A stretch of 64,000 nucleotides of DNA from Heterobilharzia americana. Taxonomy: Eukaryota > Platyhelminthes > Trematoda > Strigeidida > Schistosomatidae. The DNA is taken from NCBI GenBank assembly GCA_944470555.2, contig OX104129.1, forward strand, positions 83,970,820 through 84,034,819, in the 5' to 3' direction. The notes beneath the pieces are model-generated. The model searched no databases and was not told where the DNA came from. It saw only the letters and a program-made list of their open reading frames with translations. Shown piece by piece: positions 46,455-57,179 of the stretch (position 1 is its first letter; each line of letters begins with the position of its first letter). Both the position numbers and the translations under genes were made by a program.

Positions 46455-47025
46455 TATTCACCATGGACTGACATCAGTTGGGGAACCATTGAAAACCCCA
46501 GAGCACTGCAAAGCAGCTGTTACGCACTGGTATACAACTCCTCAGCAGTACGCACCCACTACCCGGCTACACATCAAACTCACCACATTCAGGTCTCACA
46601 CCAAAAGCATTAACCATTCAGCCACTGGCTTCGTCCTTAATGCCTCACAATTTACAATTTCTGTCAATTCACTATATAGACCGACTATCACCTAACGTCT
46701 TCAATTAGCATCTGCCTCACTTCCAACTGTTATACCCCACAGGTGACGACTTCTCATTAGAGCTTCATGATATCCATCTGGAAGCAATCCACTAATAGTC
46801 GCGTTATATCGTGAATTGACAAAAGCTCTAAATTGCAAACCACTGAAAACCGATCCAGTAGCTGAATGATTAACACATTCACCATGAAACCTGAAGGTCC
46901 TAAGTTCGATCCCTAGCCTGGTCGTGATGGCTTACTGCTGAGGAATCCCATACTAGTACGAAACAGGTGGTGTCCAGTGCTCCCCCAACTGATGTCAATC
47001 CATGATGAATACTACTTCTAAATTA
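46455..47025. repeat. Two R2-subfamily units in inverted orientation
   Basis: 46455-46790 runs minus and 46800-47025 runs plus, with a subfamily head (GGTGACGACTTCTCAT...GCTTCATGATATCCATCTGG). The plus copy retains CTGAGGAATCCC and ACGAAACAGG, a mutated hammerhead. The B box is altered (GTTCGATCCC at about 46902). Confidence 0.65.
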
Positions 47026-48274
47026 AAAGAAATCCTCATTCATCTCAAAAATACATTCATCACCTTTCACATGATATATGAAGAACTAATCATTACATAT
47101 ATATTCGCGTATATGATGTGAACTAAGCCTGCAAAAACTTCAAGAGTAGGTGATTTTTATGGTTGTGATGAATCACTGAAAGGAGAGCGGTGACTTTGGC
47201 ATACCCACTATAATAATAATAATAACAATAATAATAATAATAATTAAAATGACCAATGAGACTTGTAAAGTTTTGATGGGGATCTGCCTTCCCAGCCAAA
47301 ATGAAGAAATATGATTGGATATTTAAGTGTCTGAAGCCCGTTAATGAAGTGTAACCTCCAAGGTCACTGCAGCAATGGCTGAAATAACCAATTAGGTTTC
47401 TTTATTTCGACTGTGAAGGCAGTTTTTTTCAAAAATAAAATGCAGAAGTCTGATTGGTTATTTTAGTGATTGTTATGGTGACCTTCAAAGTCATTCCTAA
47501 TAAATGGGAACTGAAAAAGTTAGCAAAATACAAAACCGTGTGTATTCATCTAGCAAAAATTTTTCAGTGCAAATATTACTCAATATCTTCAATATGGATT
47601 AGGATTTCGTCGATGATTTGTGTCTAATATCTCACAAACTCGACGATCTACAGGTGAAAACTAACAAGTTGACAGAGTAGGCAACGAAAATGGGACTGCC
47701 TTCAGGTGAACGTGGTGAAGACAGAGCTGATGAAGATACCAAACCAACAACAAGCACCAATCACCATGAACGGGAAATACCTAAAAGAAGTTGTCTGTTT
47801 CACCTATCTAGGCAGCATCGTTTCACTACAGGTGGCGGCGACACAGATGAGGATGTCAAAACCAGGATCGGAAAGACTGTAAGACAGGCATTCATTAACC
47901 TGAAATCAGTGTGGAGATCTACTGCACTCAGCATAAAGCGTGAATAAGATTTAGATTTTCAGCACCAATATGAGTCAAGCCAGTGCTGCTATATGGTTTA
48001 GAAACTTGAGGCGTCACGAAAAGCACTTCAGACAAACTACAGACATACATCATGAACATCTTCTACCTACGCTCACTCGATACTGAAGATTAGATGGTCA
48101 TAAAGAGTAAGCAATAACAGAAAGCACTCGTCAGCAAGGTGTATCTGCAACCTTTACGGAATTGATGTCCTGCGATGCTGAGCTTCCTAGCTTGATTGCC
48201 ACATTGCAAATATGATCGATAGGATTCTGTCTGCACTCACGACTGGACGGCATGAAATTGGTTACACTCCCATG

Positions 48275-48804
48275 GTCACGACTTGTCATTGGAACTTCAG
48301 GAATACTTCTCGAAGCTAGTCACCAATGAGCACCAGTTCAATTAAATTTTTTTGAGGGGGTTGTGGAATCAAAGCCTGATGGCCGTGAGGACAAATACTC
48401 AACGATGACATTGGGTGGCGGTTTGCGCTATATCGTGAGCTAACAGAAGTTGGAAATATGGAGCATTGGATTCTGACCCAGTGGCTTAATGGTAACGCAC
48501 TGGCCGTGGAACCTGAAGGTCGCGGGTTCGATCCCTGGGGGGAGGGTCGTGGGTGCGCACTGCTGAGGAGTCCCATACTAGGACGAAACAGCTGTCCAGT
48601 GCTCCCAGGTTTCCTTTGTTCCTCCAACTGATGTCAGTCTTCGATGAATAACAACTTGAAATATTTCCAAATCTCCACAACCCCCTCAAAAAAAATTTAA
48701 TTGAACTGGTGCTCATTGGTGACTAGCTTCGAGAAGTATTCCCGAAGTTCTAATGACAAGTCGTGACCAGTGGAGTCAAAGCCTGATGGCCGTGAGGACA
48801 AACA
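48275..48804 (+). repeat. R2 repeat complex with exact 12-bp target duplication
   Basis: An inverted R2 tail (48275-48366), then a full plus unit (48367-48775), then the first 28 or so bases of a next unit. The head phrase TCAAAGCCTGATGG recurs at 48369 and 48776, period 407 bp. TACACTCCCATG flanks the complex (48263-48274 and 48805-48816). It is inserted in an R3 repeat that is itself inside a family A copy. The tRNA-like A box TGGCTTAATGG is at about 48481 and the B box GGTTCGATCCC at about 48525. Confidence 0.85.
48557..48602 (+). ncRNA. R2 hammerhead ribozyme, best-preserved copy
   Basis: Stem I is GCACTG (48557-48562) with CAGTGC (48597-48602), six Watson-Crick pairs. The core CTGAGGAG is at 48563-48570 (fits CUGANGA). 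Stem II is GTCC with GGAC (48570-48573 and 48581-48584) closing a CATACTA-type loop. GAAA is at 48585-48588. Stem III is ACA/TGT around a 2-nt loop (48588-48595). Cleavage is expected after C48596 (GUC). All invariant hammerhead bases are present. Placed after a tRNA-like part, as in the Sm-alpha repeats, but with a different sequence. Confidence 0.82.
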
Positions 48805-49759
48805 TACACTCCCATGATCAATCAATACAGAATAAGCAACAACGAACTCTGGGTTGTCAACAAACTGACCACTCAATAAATAAGCCGAAGAAAAGAGTGG
48901 AGATAGATTTGATTAGGCATACACTGAGAAGGTTGATTAAGGACATCAGGAGTGAAATCCAAATAGGAAATGATTAGTTAGGCTTCCAATGTTAGGATTA
49001 ACATGAAGGAGATGATGTGAGAAAGAAATGAGAGCTTGTTAGGAGTCCTGGATCCAGGTTGAAAAGATTACAGAGAACAGAGTGGAATGGTGATGTGCTA
49101 CTGAAGCCCTATGTTCGACTGTGACAAATAGTAATAATAATATGTGGATATTTATCCAATCACTATGTGTTTTAAACGTACGTAATGATTTTCAGATTGA
49201 CCTTAATAGACATAAAACTTGGATTATTGATACACGATTAGTTTTAGTCCTCATGTAATCCACCTTTATTCGTCATCCACACTAGTCTACTATACAATAG
49301 TCAAGTTAATTAGTCCTGTTGACCAAGAATAATCGATAAAGATAAACACATATGTATACTATTGATATTATAAGCGATAAAATAAATAACCTTTGAGAAA
49401 ATATTTCACTTTTGTAAGAAAAATCCCCTACTGTTTACTTTCTACGTTATCTCCTGTTGATAAGCAGTCAGATTGTTTTAATGGAAAACATTTGATGACA
49501 GGTTTTTCATGTATTTATCAAAATTAATCCACTTTTGATAGATGGATGAAGATGTATACATTAGTAAAATGAAATTCATTTTTAATTCAATGATGTACCT
49601 TTTAACTGTTAATAGATAGTAGACAGTTGTTGATTTTGTTGTGTTCTGTCAGTTAGAGATTTCATCATCTTTCTAGACGACGTCATCATCAATACTCACT
49701 TTAATATGAACATTGATTTGTCCACTATTTCGCCTTGAGTGATTAACTTTATGTTGGAA

Positions 49760-50015
49760 TTTATCATGAAGTGAAATCAATTAGAAGAATATTGAAAACT
49801 TGAGAGCACTGGACAACTGTTTTGTCTCACTAGTATGGAACTTTTCAGCAGTGTGAACTCATGACCCTATCCCACCAGAGATTGAACTCAGCATCATTGA
49901 GCCACTGACTGGGTCGGCGGAATCCAGTGATCCGTATTTCCTACTTCTGTTAGCTCACTATGTAGCGCAACCATCACTCAATGTTATCGTTGAGTAATTG
50001 TCCTCATGTTCGACT
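49760..50015 (-). repeat. Diverged R2 repeat
   Basis: Reads minus: GGACAACTGTTTTG...CACTAGTATGGAACTTTTCAGCAGTG is the hammerhead region (core damaged), followed by B-box-like and A-box-like parts and TTGTCCTCATG at the head. A further short fragment (about 50283-50385) holds a TTTCATCCTAGTATG piece and an R2 tail. Confidence 0.6.
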
Positions 50016-50034
50016 TGGTTGAATACACATGTCC

Positions 50035-50220
50035 ATAATTATCCACACGCATTGAAAGATGAGTGATAAAATGTCGTGCTGTTTTATAGCCTATTGGTGT
50101 TCATGTAGACGAAGGCGAAGTTGTGCGACCACTTTGTCCAATGTAGTGTTGACTACAGTCATTACAATTGGTTTTATAAATGATATTCGGTTTGTCTTCT
50201 TTGGTTGGTGATGATGTCGT
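50035..50220 (-). pseudogene. PLE fragment: GIY-YIG start
   Basis: Minus-strand translation gives NIIYKTNCNDCSQHYIGQSG followed by Arg/Thr/Ser-rich residues. NCNDC followed by YIGQ is the opening of the GIY-YIG nuclease of Penelope-like elements. Only about 50 residues remain and the frame is lost on both sides. Confidence 0.62.
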
Positions 50221-50399
50221 CTAGAAGAACGATGACATCTTCCTGATTAAACAAGCCAGCTCAGAGAACACAATGCAGCGAAGAACATTGGAAGGCTGTT
50301 TCATCCTAGTATGAAGACTTTTCCAATTTTCCTCCAACTTATATTAGTCTACGATGAATTATAACCTGAAATTAACTAGAATTCCAGTCCGGCGTTTAA

Positions 50400-50910
50400 G
50401 GCGGTCGGTCACTGAGAGGCAAGTACATCCAGCTAATGACTTCCAGATAAAACGAAATGCGCAGCCTGGATTCGATTACTAGCCACTATGTATCGTTACT
50501 ATAATTAGACCACAGGTAATATCCAGGCATCTGCATATGAGCCCATATGCCAATAGAGACGAGTCGATTCCGTCCAATCAACAACCGTATAATACAACCA
50601 ATTATACTAACAGTATACCCGTCGCACGGCTCAGTGGTCTAGTCGATAACGCTCTAGCGTTTGAAGCGATCGCTCCTAGGTTCGAATCCCAGTAGGAGCA
50701 GCATCATTCAGTAGTTGGGAGGTAAATCCAGTCGACGAGCCCCAAATAGGACGAAATGCTCATCCTAGATTCCACTGCTAGCCACTGCCTATCATTACTG
50801 TACATAATTAAAACACAGGCAATATCGAGGCATCCATAAAGGAGCCCATATACCAATAGAGACGACTCGATTTCGCCCAATCAACGACGAGATGATACAA
50901 CCAATAACAC
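50400..50910 (+). repeat. R1 tandem dimer
   Basis: Two R1 units head to tail, hammerhead regions at about 50417-50488 (core CTAATGAC) and 50721-50787 (core TCGACGAG), about 300 bp apart. Each is followed by the same tail (CCCATATGCCAATAGAGACG, with small changes). Between them is a clear tRNA-like part with A box TGGTCTAGTCG (50635-50645) and B box GGTTCGAATCC (50679-50689). Both cores carry changes and may not cleave. Confidence 0.78.
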
Positions 50911-51957
50911 TAATCATCATCTTAGATGTAAAAAAACAATTTCTTTTTTGTTATTTTTCAATGAGAAAAACATCAGAATAAGAATAAACTGAAACCCAGT
51001 TAATTCTTACTCACGTGTATGTTTGCTTTTTATTTGTATTCTTGAACCATCATGTTTAAATGTTGTTTCTTTTCCTTTTTCCTTTAGTACTTTTCTTTCC
51101 TCATACACTTTCGATTCACCTAACCAACTAACTAACTACTTAAAAAATCAACTAAGTAGTATAAAGTGGCCACTTTATAAAGATGACTGAAAAGCACTTA
51201 ACTTTTTATCTCTATCCATTGGAAAGTAATCGTTTTATTTTCTGTATATAAACGGAATGGTTGATTTCCTATTGTTAATCAAGAGTGGAGTGGTAGATGG
51301 TGGATGTAGATGGCAGAGCGGTGGTTGGTTGAACGGGTAGTAAGTTAAGTAGGCGATAAAGACACAATATTTGGGAGTAAATGGTTGTCATGATTCCTTA
51401 TTCTTTTTCAGTTGGTCTACTCATCTGCTAAAACGCACACACACACACAGGACTTTTGTCTTCTTAAATTCTCATCTGAATCAAATAACCATGTTGTTGC
51501 TATTCGTTTTCCACTCGTTTTCACTTCAATTGTACAAAATGAATCGAAGTGGGTAAAAGGAGGCTGGCAAAGAAGAAGTTGATGACATTCCTATGGATTG
51601 TCATGCATAAGATAAGAGTTTATTTAGTCAGGGGGTGGGAAAACGTAGGGGAATAATATAATTTCGACTGGTAGTTTCTGTCGATAAGTAGTAATCAAAA
51701 AGGCTGTACTTTATTATTGTGCCTTTTTACTAAATTATTAATTAAAGATGATTTGTGTATTTTCAGCTTCCTTTTTCCAGACAGAATTTGTCCAGTTTGA
51801 CTCACTTCTCTGATAAGTGGTTTACATAAACTTTAATCAAAACTACTCATGGTGAGCATGACTGATTTCTAACTACTCATATTAGACAGTCAGTAGTATA
51901 TAAATATAAGTTTCAAGTTTTCTTGACAAATACATCAGTGTCAAGTTTAGAAGACAT
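50911..51957. other. No recognised feature
   Basis: AT-rich, with a short CACACA run near 51437. The open frame 51371-51556 has no family resemblance. Confidence 0.5.
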
Positions 51958-52085
51958 ACATTATTATTATTCGTCTCTTCGGTTCCTACTGGAACATATG
52001 AAGTCCAGAGTATATTTCCATTTCACTCAGTTCTCCGCAGTCTGTTGAATCTTGCCCCACGACTGCCCAGAAGTTTTCATGATTG
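51958..52085 (-). mobile_element. Non-LTR family A, 3'-end stub
   Basis: About 125 bp, with a (TTA)n tail, CGGTTCCTACTGGAACATA and the 'CGACTGCCCAGAAG' phrase shared by other copies. Severely 5'-truncated. Confidence 0.68.
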
Positions 52086-52204
52086 CAGATTCCTAGCATT
52101 TGCATATGGTTTTCAATTAGCTGTCATCGAGCTTTGCGCTAATATACATAAATTTTCCCAGATATGTAAAACATTAAATCAGTAACGCTGGATTATCTAG
52201 TCTC

Positions 52205-52665
52205 TGATATGTATGCCTGGTCACCGTCTACCTCGTCAAACAATGTTGGCTGAAGTAGGTTCAGACTTGAACACGGCTCGAGGTGGCCAGACTAAAACAT
52301 GTCGTCAAAGTATGAAGAGTCTGACTGTTGGTTTGAGCCATGTGGGGCGATGCAGACTAACCGGTTGGGGTCCGTTGGACAATGGAAACCACTAGTGGTT
52401 GGAGACTGTAGGTGATGACATGGTTGAGAACCGAAGTCAGGGGTGCAGATGTATGCCGACATACATTATTCACATCTTGACGACGCTATACCGAATCTCA
52501 CCACTTTCTCATTCTTCCTTTCTCTCTTTTAGTACCTCATATTCCTTTTGACTGCATTTTGTCATCTTCATCTTCAACTTCACTGGCTTTTTACTTGATG
52601 TGGTGATATGAGGTGTGGCAAATTGGACCGTTACGCAGTAATTTCTGATCCTCTATAGATTTGGA
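52205..52665 (+). mobile_element. Non-LTR family B, 3' end
   Basis: The frame 52213-52395 encodes MPGHRLPRQTMLAEVGS, ARGGQTKTCRQSMKSLTVGL and SHVGRCRLTGWGPLD. The untranslated end reaches GACCGTTACGCAGTAATTTC. It aligns along its length with 3300-3690. 5'-truncated, tail lost. Confidence 0.75.
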
Positions 52666-52744
52666 TGGATGGATCTAGTCTGTGGTAACAAGGACATGAA
52701 GCAGGGGGAAAAGTATATATCTAGAAGTTGGTAGTAATTTCGAA

Positions 52745-53122
52745 GTGGTATTCATCATGGACTGACATCAGTTGCGCAACCGTCGAGAATCTGGGAGCAC
52801 TAAACAGAAGCTGTTCCACACTAGGATGCAACTCCTCAACAGTAAGCACCCACAACCCGGCTACGCATCAAACTCACCACATTCAGGTCTCACACCAAAA
52901 GCACTAACCATTCAGCCACTGGCTTCGTCCTTAATGCCTCACAATTTGCAACTTCTGTCAATTCACTATATAGACTGACTATCACCTAACGTCTTCAATT
53001 AGCATCTGCCTCACTTCCGACTGTTTGACCCCACAGGTGACGACTTCTCATCAGAGCTTCATGATATCCATCTGGAAGCAAATCACTAATGAGTATTGTA
53101 CAGTAATGTATTTTTGAAATGA
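52745..53122 (-). repeat. R2-subfamily copy, left arm of a near-identical inverted pair
   Basis: Contains the subfamily hammerhead region (minus), tRNA-like part and head TCATGATATCCATCTGGAAG, and extends past the head into GTATTGTACAGTAATGTATT. The mirror copy is at 54575-54957. The incidental 68-residue translation of the two arms is the same, so they differ little or not at all over that stretch. Confidence 0.8.
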
Positions 53123-53349
53123 TTATAATAATTATCATCCTTTTGATTAGCTGAGATAGCAGCCGTGGTTTGGTAGACTAGTTTTGATACTAAGTGAATC
53201 AGTGACCACGGAGTTTCCACCTCCATGCTGTACCAACTGACCTACGTCGGCTGACTAATAACCAGATTTGTATTTCACTTCAACCACGAGGGATTTCGCT
53301 TAACTACCATGTGAATTTAAATTTTATGATGATTGAAATGAAACACAGA

Positions 53350-53445
53350 AATCCAATGAGCAGTTGAACTGGTGAAGCACCAGGCAGGAAACTTACTGGT
53401 CGTCGGTTCGAATCCGGTTGCAATTCAAATTTTTTTCACTTTCAT
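53350..53445 (+). repeat. tRNA-like sequence with B box and T run
   Basis: GCAGTTGAACTGGTGAAGC, then GGTCGTCGGTTCGAATCC (B box at about 53405-53416), then a run of seven T after CAATTCAAA, as in Pol III transcripts. It does not fold into a normal tRNA by eye. Another tRNA-like minus segment (GTAGGTCAGTTGGTACAGC) lies at about 53250-53210. Confidence 0.4.
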
Positions 53446-53599
53446 TCATCATATAGTATCAGTAGTAATAATGACAGTATTAATAATTTTAATGATGATA
53501 AGAATACTGGGAACAACTTGGTATTGAAAACATTTAGACACCTTCAGTTTCCTTCATCAATACGTCCCAACAAAGATGAATTTTTTAACAAAAGTCACT

Positions 53600-54165
53600 G
53601 ACATACATCTCTCACTTTCACTTATGTTACATTGATTAGAAGAGAAGATGGGTCACTTAGTGGAAAGGGTCCCTACACACATTTCCTTAACTTTGTGGCC
53701 ATTAGATATGAAAGAAGCTTGATTAAATGTCTTGCAAACAGAGCGAGTATGATCCGCTCCGAGGATTTAACACAACCAAAAGAGTTACAACACATTCATA
53801 ATAGGCTGCTGGAAATGGATGACCCGCATAGGTTTATGAAGAGACACAGGTACAGAGGGAGTAATAAATCTGACCAAATGATTGTTCACAAAGAAATCAT
53901 AATTCATGAAGCTCCAATTTAAAGGGAACGAACTTGATGAAGTTCTATTCCACAGGCTTTCTACAACCATCAGAAGAACCATCTATGCCGTTAACCTTTG
54001 CTTAGCATTTTCTAGTCGATGGATAACTGCTGCTCAGACAAAACACAAGTTGCACAATTCTGCCACTTCGGTATGTATTTATCGATTCAGCTGCTTCTGT
54101 CGAGAAATTTATATTTGGTGTACAACCGTCATGACTACTAAGGGGACAGAGTGAAGTCAGTATGA
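53600..54165 (+). pseudogene. PLE fragment: RT thumb, linker and GIY-YIG start
   Basis: The frame at 53632-53922 encodes IRREDGSLS, THFLNFVAIRYERSLIKCLA, NRAS and LLEMDDPHRFMKRH, the thumb segment after RT motif C. The overlapping frame 53906-54154 continues with LQFKGNELDEVL, RLSTTIRRTIYAVNLCLAFS and CIYRFSCFCREIYI, the linker and the start of GIY-YIG. A frameshift separates the two. The fragment lies between two near-identical inverted R2 repeats (52745-53122 and 54575-54957). Confidence 0.75.
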
Positions 54166-54574
54166 AGTTCAGTTCTCTCATATTTGGTTGACAGTAGTCA
54201 TGTAATAGACAAGACCACAGAGTTGAAAATCATCTATGGCATTACACAAAATATGTCGAATAGAAGTGACACTCTCACTGTACACATACAGCTGAGGCTA
54301 TGAGAATTAGAGACTAACTTGAAGCTTAAGTGTTGAGCCCCATAGGAGATTCTCTCAGCCAATAAACATGAAGATGCAGTGAGGTCAGCTAGTCTGTCTA
54401 ACGAAATCTGCCAATCAGCCTGAAGGTCTTCTAGCATTTTTGTATTGATCAACAATCCGCTATATTGGCTAGTTAGGTGCTTTTACATAGAATCCTTTAG
54501 GCACTATACCTTCTCCCCTTCGACACAGTTCAACGGGTGTTAGATAACTTCTCCGGTATGATAATGTTTTTCAT

Positions 54575-54957
54575 TCATCTCAAAAATACATTACTGTACA
54601 ATACTCATTAGTGATTTGCTTCCAGATGGATATCATGAAGCTCTGATGAGAAGTCGTCACCTGTGGGGTCAAACAGTCGGAAGTGAGGCAGATGCTAATT
54701 GAAGACATTGGGTGATAGTCGGTCTATATAATGAATTGACAGAAGTTGCAAATTGTGAGGCATTAAGGACGAAGCCAGTGGCTGAATGGTTAGTGCTTTT
54801 GGTGTGAGACCTGAATGTGGTGAGTTTGATGCGTAGCCGGGTTGTGGGTGCTTACTGTTGAGGAGTTGCATCCTAGTGTGGAACAGCTTCTGTTTAGTGC
54901 TCCCAGATTCTCGACGGTTGCGCAACTGATGTCAGTCCATGGTGAATAATACTACTT
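54575..54957 (+). repeat. R2-subfamily copy, right arm of a near-identical inverted pair
   Basis: Inverted partner of 52745-53122, including the flanking AATACATTACTGTACAATAC segment. The hammerhead-like region here is TTGAGGAGTTGCATCCTAG...GGAACAG and has lost CGAAA, so it is unlikely to cleave. The 1.45-kb loop between the arms holds a PLE fragment. Confidence 0.8.
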
Positions 54958-55344
54958 CTACAATTCTTTTCTTATTTTTCCAATTATTTTCAACTGTTCA
55001 CATCACTGTAATGTGCTTCACTTTTACAATCTTGAAAATATTTCAAAATTGCTGGAAAATTCACTAATCCAACCATTTATTCATTTATATATTGTAGACT
55101 TCCGATAATAACCATAATAACAATAAAACTATCTTCAGAGATCGATACATTGAGTGTATTTTGACTTATAGACGGTTCCTGTCAGCTTAAAAGGTGTTTA
55201 ACATTAGATAATAGTTGATAACTGTTTCGTCTTCATTCAGTACTCTTCAGCGGCTATAAGCATCATAAACTTTTATATTTCATGAATCGAATATTACCAT
55301 TTGATCAATAAATCAGAACCGAGTGGCTTGAATTTTCAGTCTTT

Positions 55345-55605
55345 TATCGCTCAATAAATATGTAGAAGGAAGTGGAGATGGATTGTGTATACACCATTCG
55401 GGGGACATCATGCACCGGGCCAGGTCCTTGGATGCGGACCAAATGGGAAACGATGAGTTGGGCGTTTGAGCCGAGGGTGACGTGAAGGAAATCTTGCAGG
55501 GAAGAAATGAAAACAGTTACTGGTAAGTGTTGGAGCCAGGTTGAAATGGTGACATGCTGTGAATCCCGATGTTCCACTGGGAACCCAAGGGACAAATAAT
55601 AAGAA
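55345..55605 (+). mobile_element. Non-LTR family A, 3' fragment
   Basis: Starts near the RSINKYVEGSGDGLCIH-like segment and passes through GMRTKWETMSWAFEPRVT-like residues to 'GTQGTNNK' and a short tail. About 260 bp, 5'-truncated. Confidence 0.7.
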
Positions 55606-55737
55606 GTAAGTTTCCAATAGTTCTTCCAATGATGTCAGTTCGCGATGAATATTGTCTGAAAACGTGAATTCCCCATTGACCGCAAATTAAAACACATTCC
55701 AGCGAAATTAATTAAATGAAACAATAGAAAAAGATCT

Positions 55738-56110
55738 TGGTGACTAAGAGAGGAGTCCTAGATGCGTGTTTCATCCCGTTTAGGACTCGTCATATGGATG
55801 TGCCTGTACCCCAGTGAGTGATTTTGTTTCCAGCAAAGTTAGATCTCAGTACCCTCCACTTCAAAAGTCAGGCATCTCTTGTACTCTGGCGTTTGAAGTA
55901 AGGGGTGCTGGGTTCGAACCACTGTGGCAACAACACCACTCTTTGAGGTACTCAAATAGGACGAAAAGAGCGTCCTGGATCCCTCTGCTAGTCATTAAGA
56001 TGAATATAACATCATAGATATTCAGCATTGTCCAGGTATACGCAAAAGATTTCATCTGCCAACAGCAGAGGTCGTGGAATTCGGCCTTGTATAGCAACGG
56101 TGAGTTACGA
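55738..56110. repeat. R1 repeat with hammerheads on both strands
   Basis: Minus hammerhead 55812-55749 (ATGACGAG, GTCC stem, TGAAA). A plus tRNA-like part with B box GGGTTCGAACC (about 55910-55920). A plus 3' half-hammerhead (55946-55996: CAAATAGGACGAAA, GAGCGTCCTGGAT) that lacks the CTGANGAG half. Tail CATCTGCCAACAGCAGAGGT to about 56110. Confidence 0.7.
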
Positions 56111-56714
56111 GTAACGTAACAACATTCACCATTGTTGCATTGCTTTTTTCTCTTAGGATATATATGTCTCTTCGATATATATCTCTCTCTGTAGCCACAC
56201 ACACACACAGACATATACATAGACGAAACAATCCGCATTCACTTACAGGGAATCAATCCATTTACAAGAATGAATATGTATTGCACTGACAACAAGATTT
56301 TAGGTTCTACCCAGTAAACAATGAAAAAAGGTGATAAAATTATAGACGGTGATCATTTTGATGTTGCTGATAAGAATACCTGGAATATGTACATATATAT
56401 ATTGACAACTTAATCAAATACTTTAATGCTTAAAACAGATGGGGAAAAAGGTAGTTTAAAAATAGTTGAAACTTGTTCAATATTCAATGGTTTAGTTTAA
56501 ACAAATAGACTGAATTATGTAGACTGTGCAGATAATAAAACTTAAGAAATTGATGTGATAAAAGAATATTGACTATTGATGTTTAACTAAGATGTCTAGT
56601 GTAGGTATACAACCTGAGAGTCAACTCTTGAGCTGTTTGTTCAATGCCAACTTGTTCACATCGTTGATCAAATCAAGTCAATCAATGGTTTTTAGGGTAA
56701 CATTCTAGTGGACT

Positions 56715-57062
56715 GTCTTTTATTATTATTTTTTTTATAATTTATCCTTTGGGTTCCTAGTGGAACACAGGGAGGGCTTCAGTAGCACATCTCCATTTCA
56801 CTCTGTTCTCTTCAGTCTTTTCAATCTGGCTCCACCATTTTCATGTTGTTTACTCTTACTATTCTGGCTATCTGATCTTCAGTGTCAATATAGAGTGAGC
56901 GTAGGCGGCAGCATTTGATGATGTATGTCTGTAGTTTGTTGAGAATGCTTTTCGTGACGCACTGGCAAGTTTCTCAACCATATAGCAGGATTGATTTGAC
57001 TGACGTTGGTGTTGTAAATCCTGATCTTGTTCACGCTTTATACTGAGTGTAGTAGATGTGAA
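56715..57062 (-). mobile_element. Non-LTR family A fragment with internal deletion
   Basis: Has the (TAT)n tail, GGTTCCTAGTGGAACACAGG, and then jumps to the VTKSIPNKLQTYI...STTLSIKREQDQDLQHQRQS region. About 200 bp of the usual C-terminal segment is missing. Confidence 0.7.
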
Positions 57063-57179
57063 CATTTTTTAATTCACTTTAATTGGAAACAAGTTAGAGG
57101 CACTTAAACTGAAGTTATAGAATTGACTAGTGTTTGGATAATGGTGAACCTAAAGAATAGAGTGGGCTTTGTTCAGTGA

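Larger units (their letters stand above)
48121..48829 (-). repeat. R3 repeat interrupted by an R2 complex
   Basis: Left part 48121-48262 (minus: CTTGCTGACGAGTG, GGTTGCAGATAC, then a jump to the CGATCATATTTGC end) and a short right part 48817-48829. The R2 complex 48275-48804 with its 12-bp duplication lies inside. The R3 copy itself interrupts family A. Confidence 0.62.
47590..49140 (+). mobile_element. Non-LTR family A copy split by nested insertions
   Basis: The left part (47590-48120) starts at DFVDDLCLISHKLDDLQVKTNKL and runs to the ISNKE-like segment. The right part (48830-49140) resumes at RISNNEL and goes to the ATA tail. Between them lie an R3 repeat and, within that, an R2 complex. 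An imperfect 14-16 bp duplication (GAGTAAGCAATAA and GAATAAGCAACAA) marks the split. Three nested layers. Confidence 0.78.

Noticed and set aside
50679..50689. Functional tRNA gene at the clear B box
   Set aside because: The A and B boxes are part of the R1 repeat; the sequence between and around them does not form a normal acceptor stem and anticodon arm by eye.
52772..52978. 68-codon frame identical to one at 54925-54695
   Set aside because: Both are readings of the inverted R2 arms; no coding evidence.
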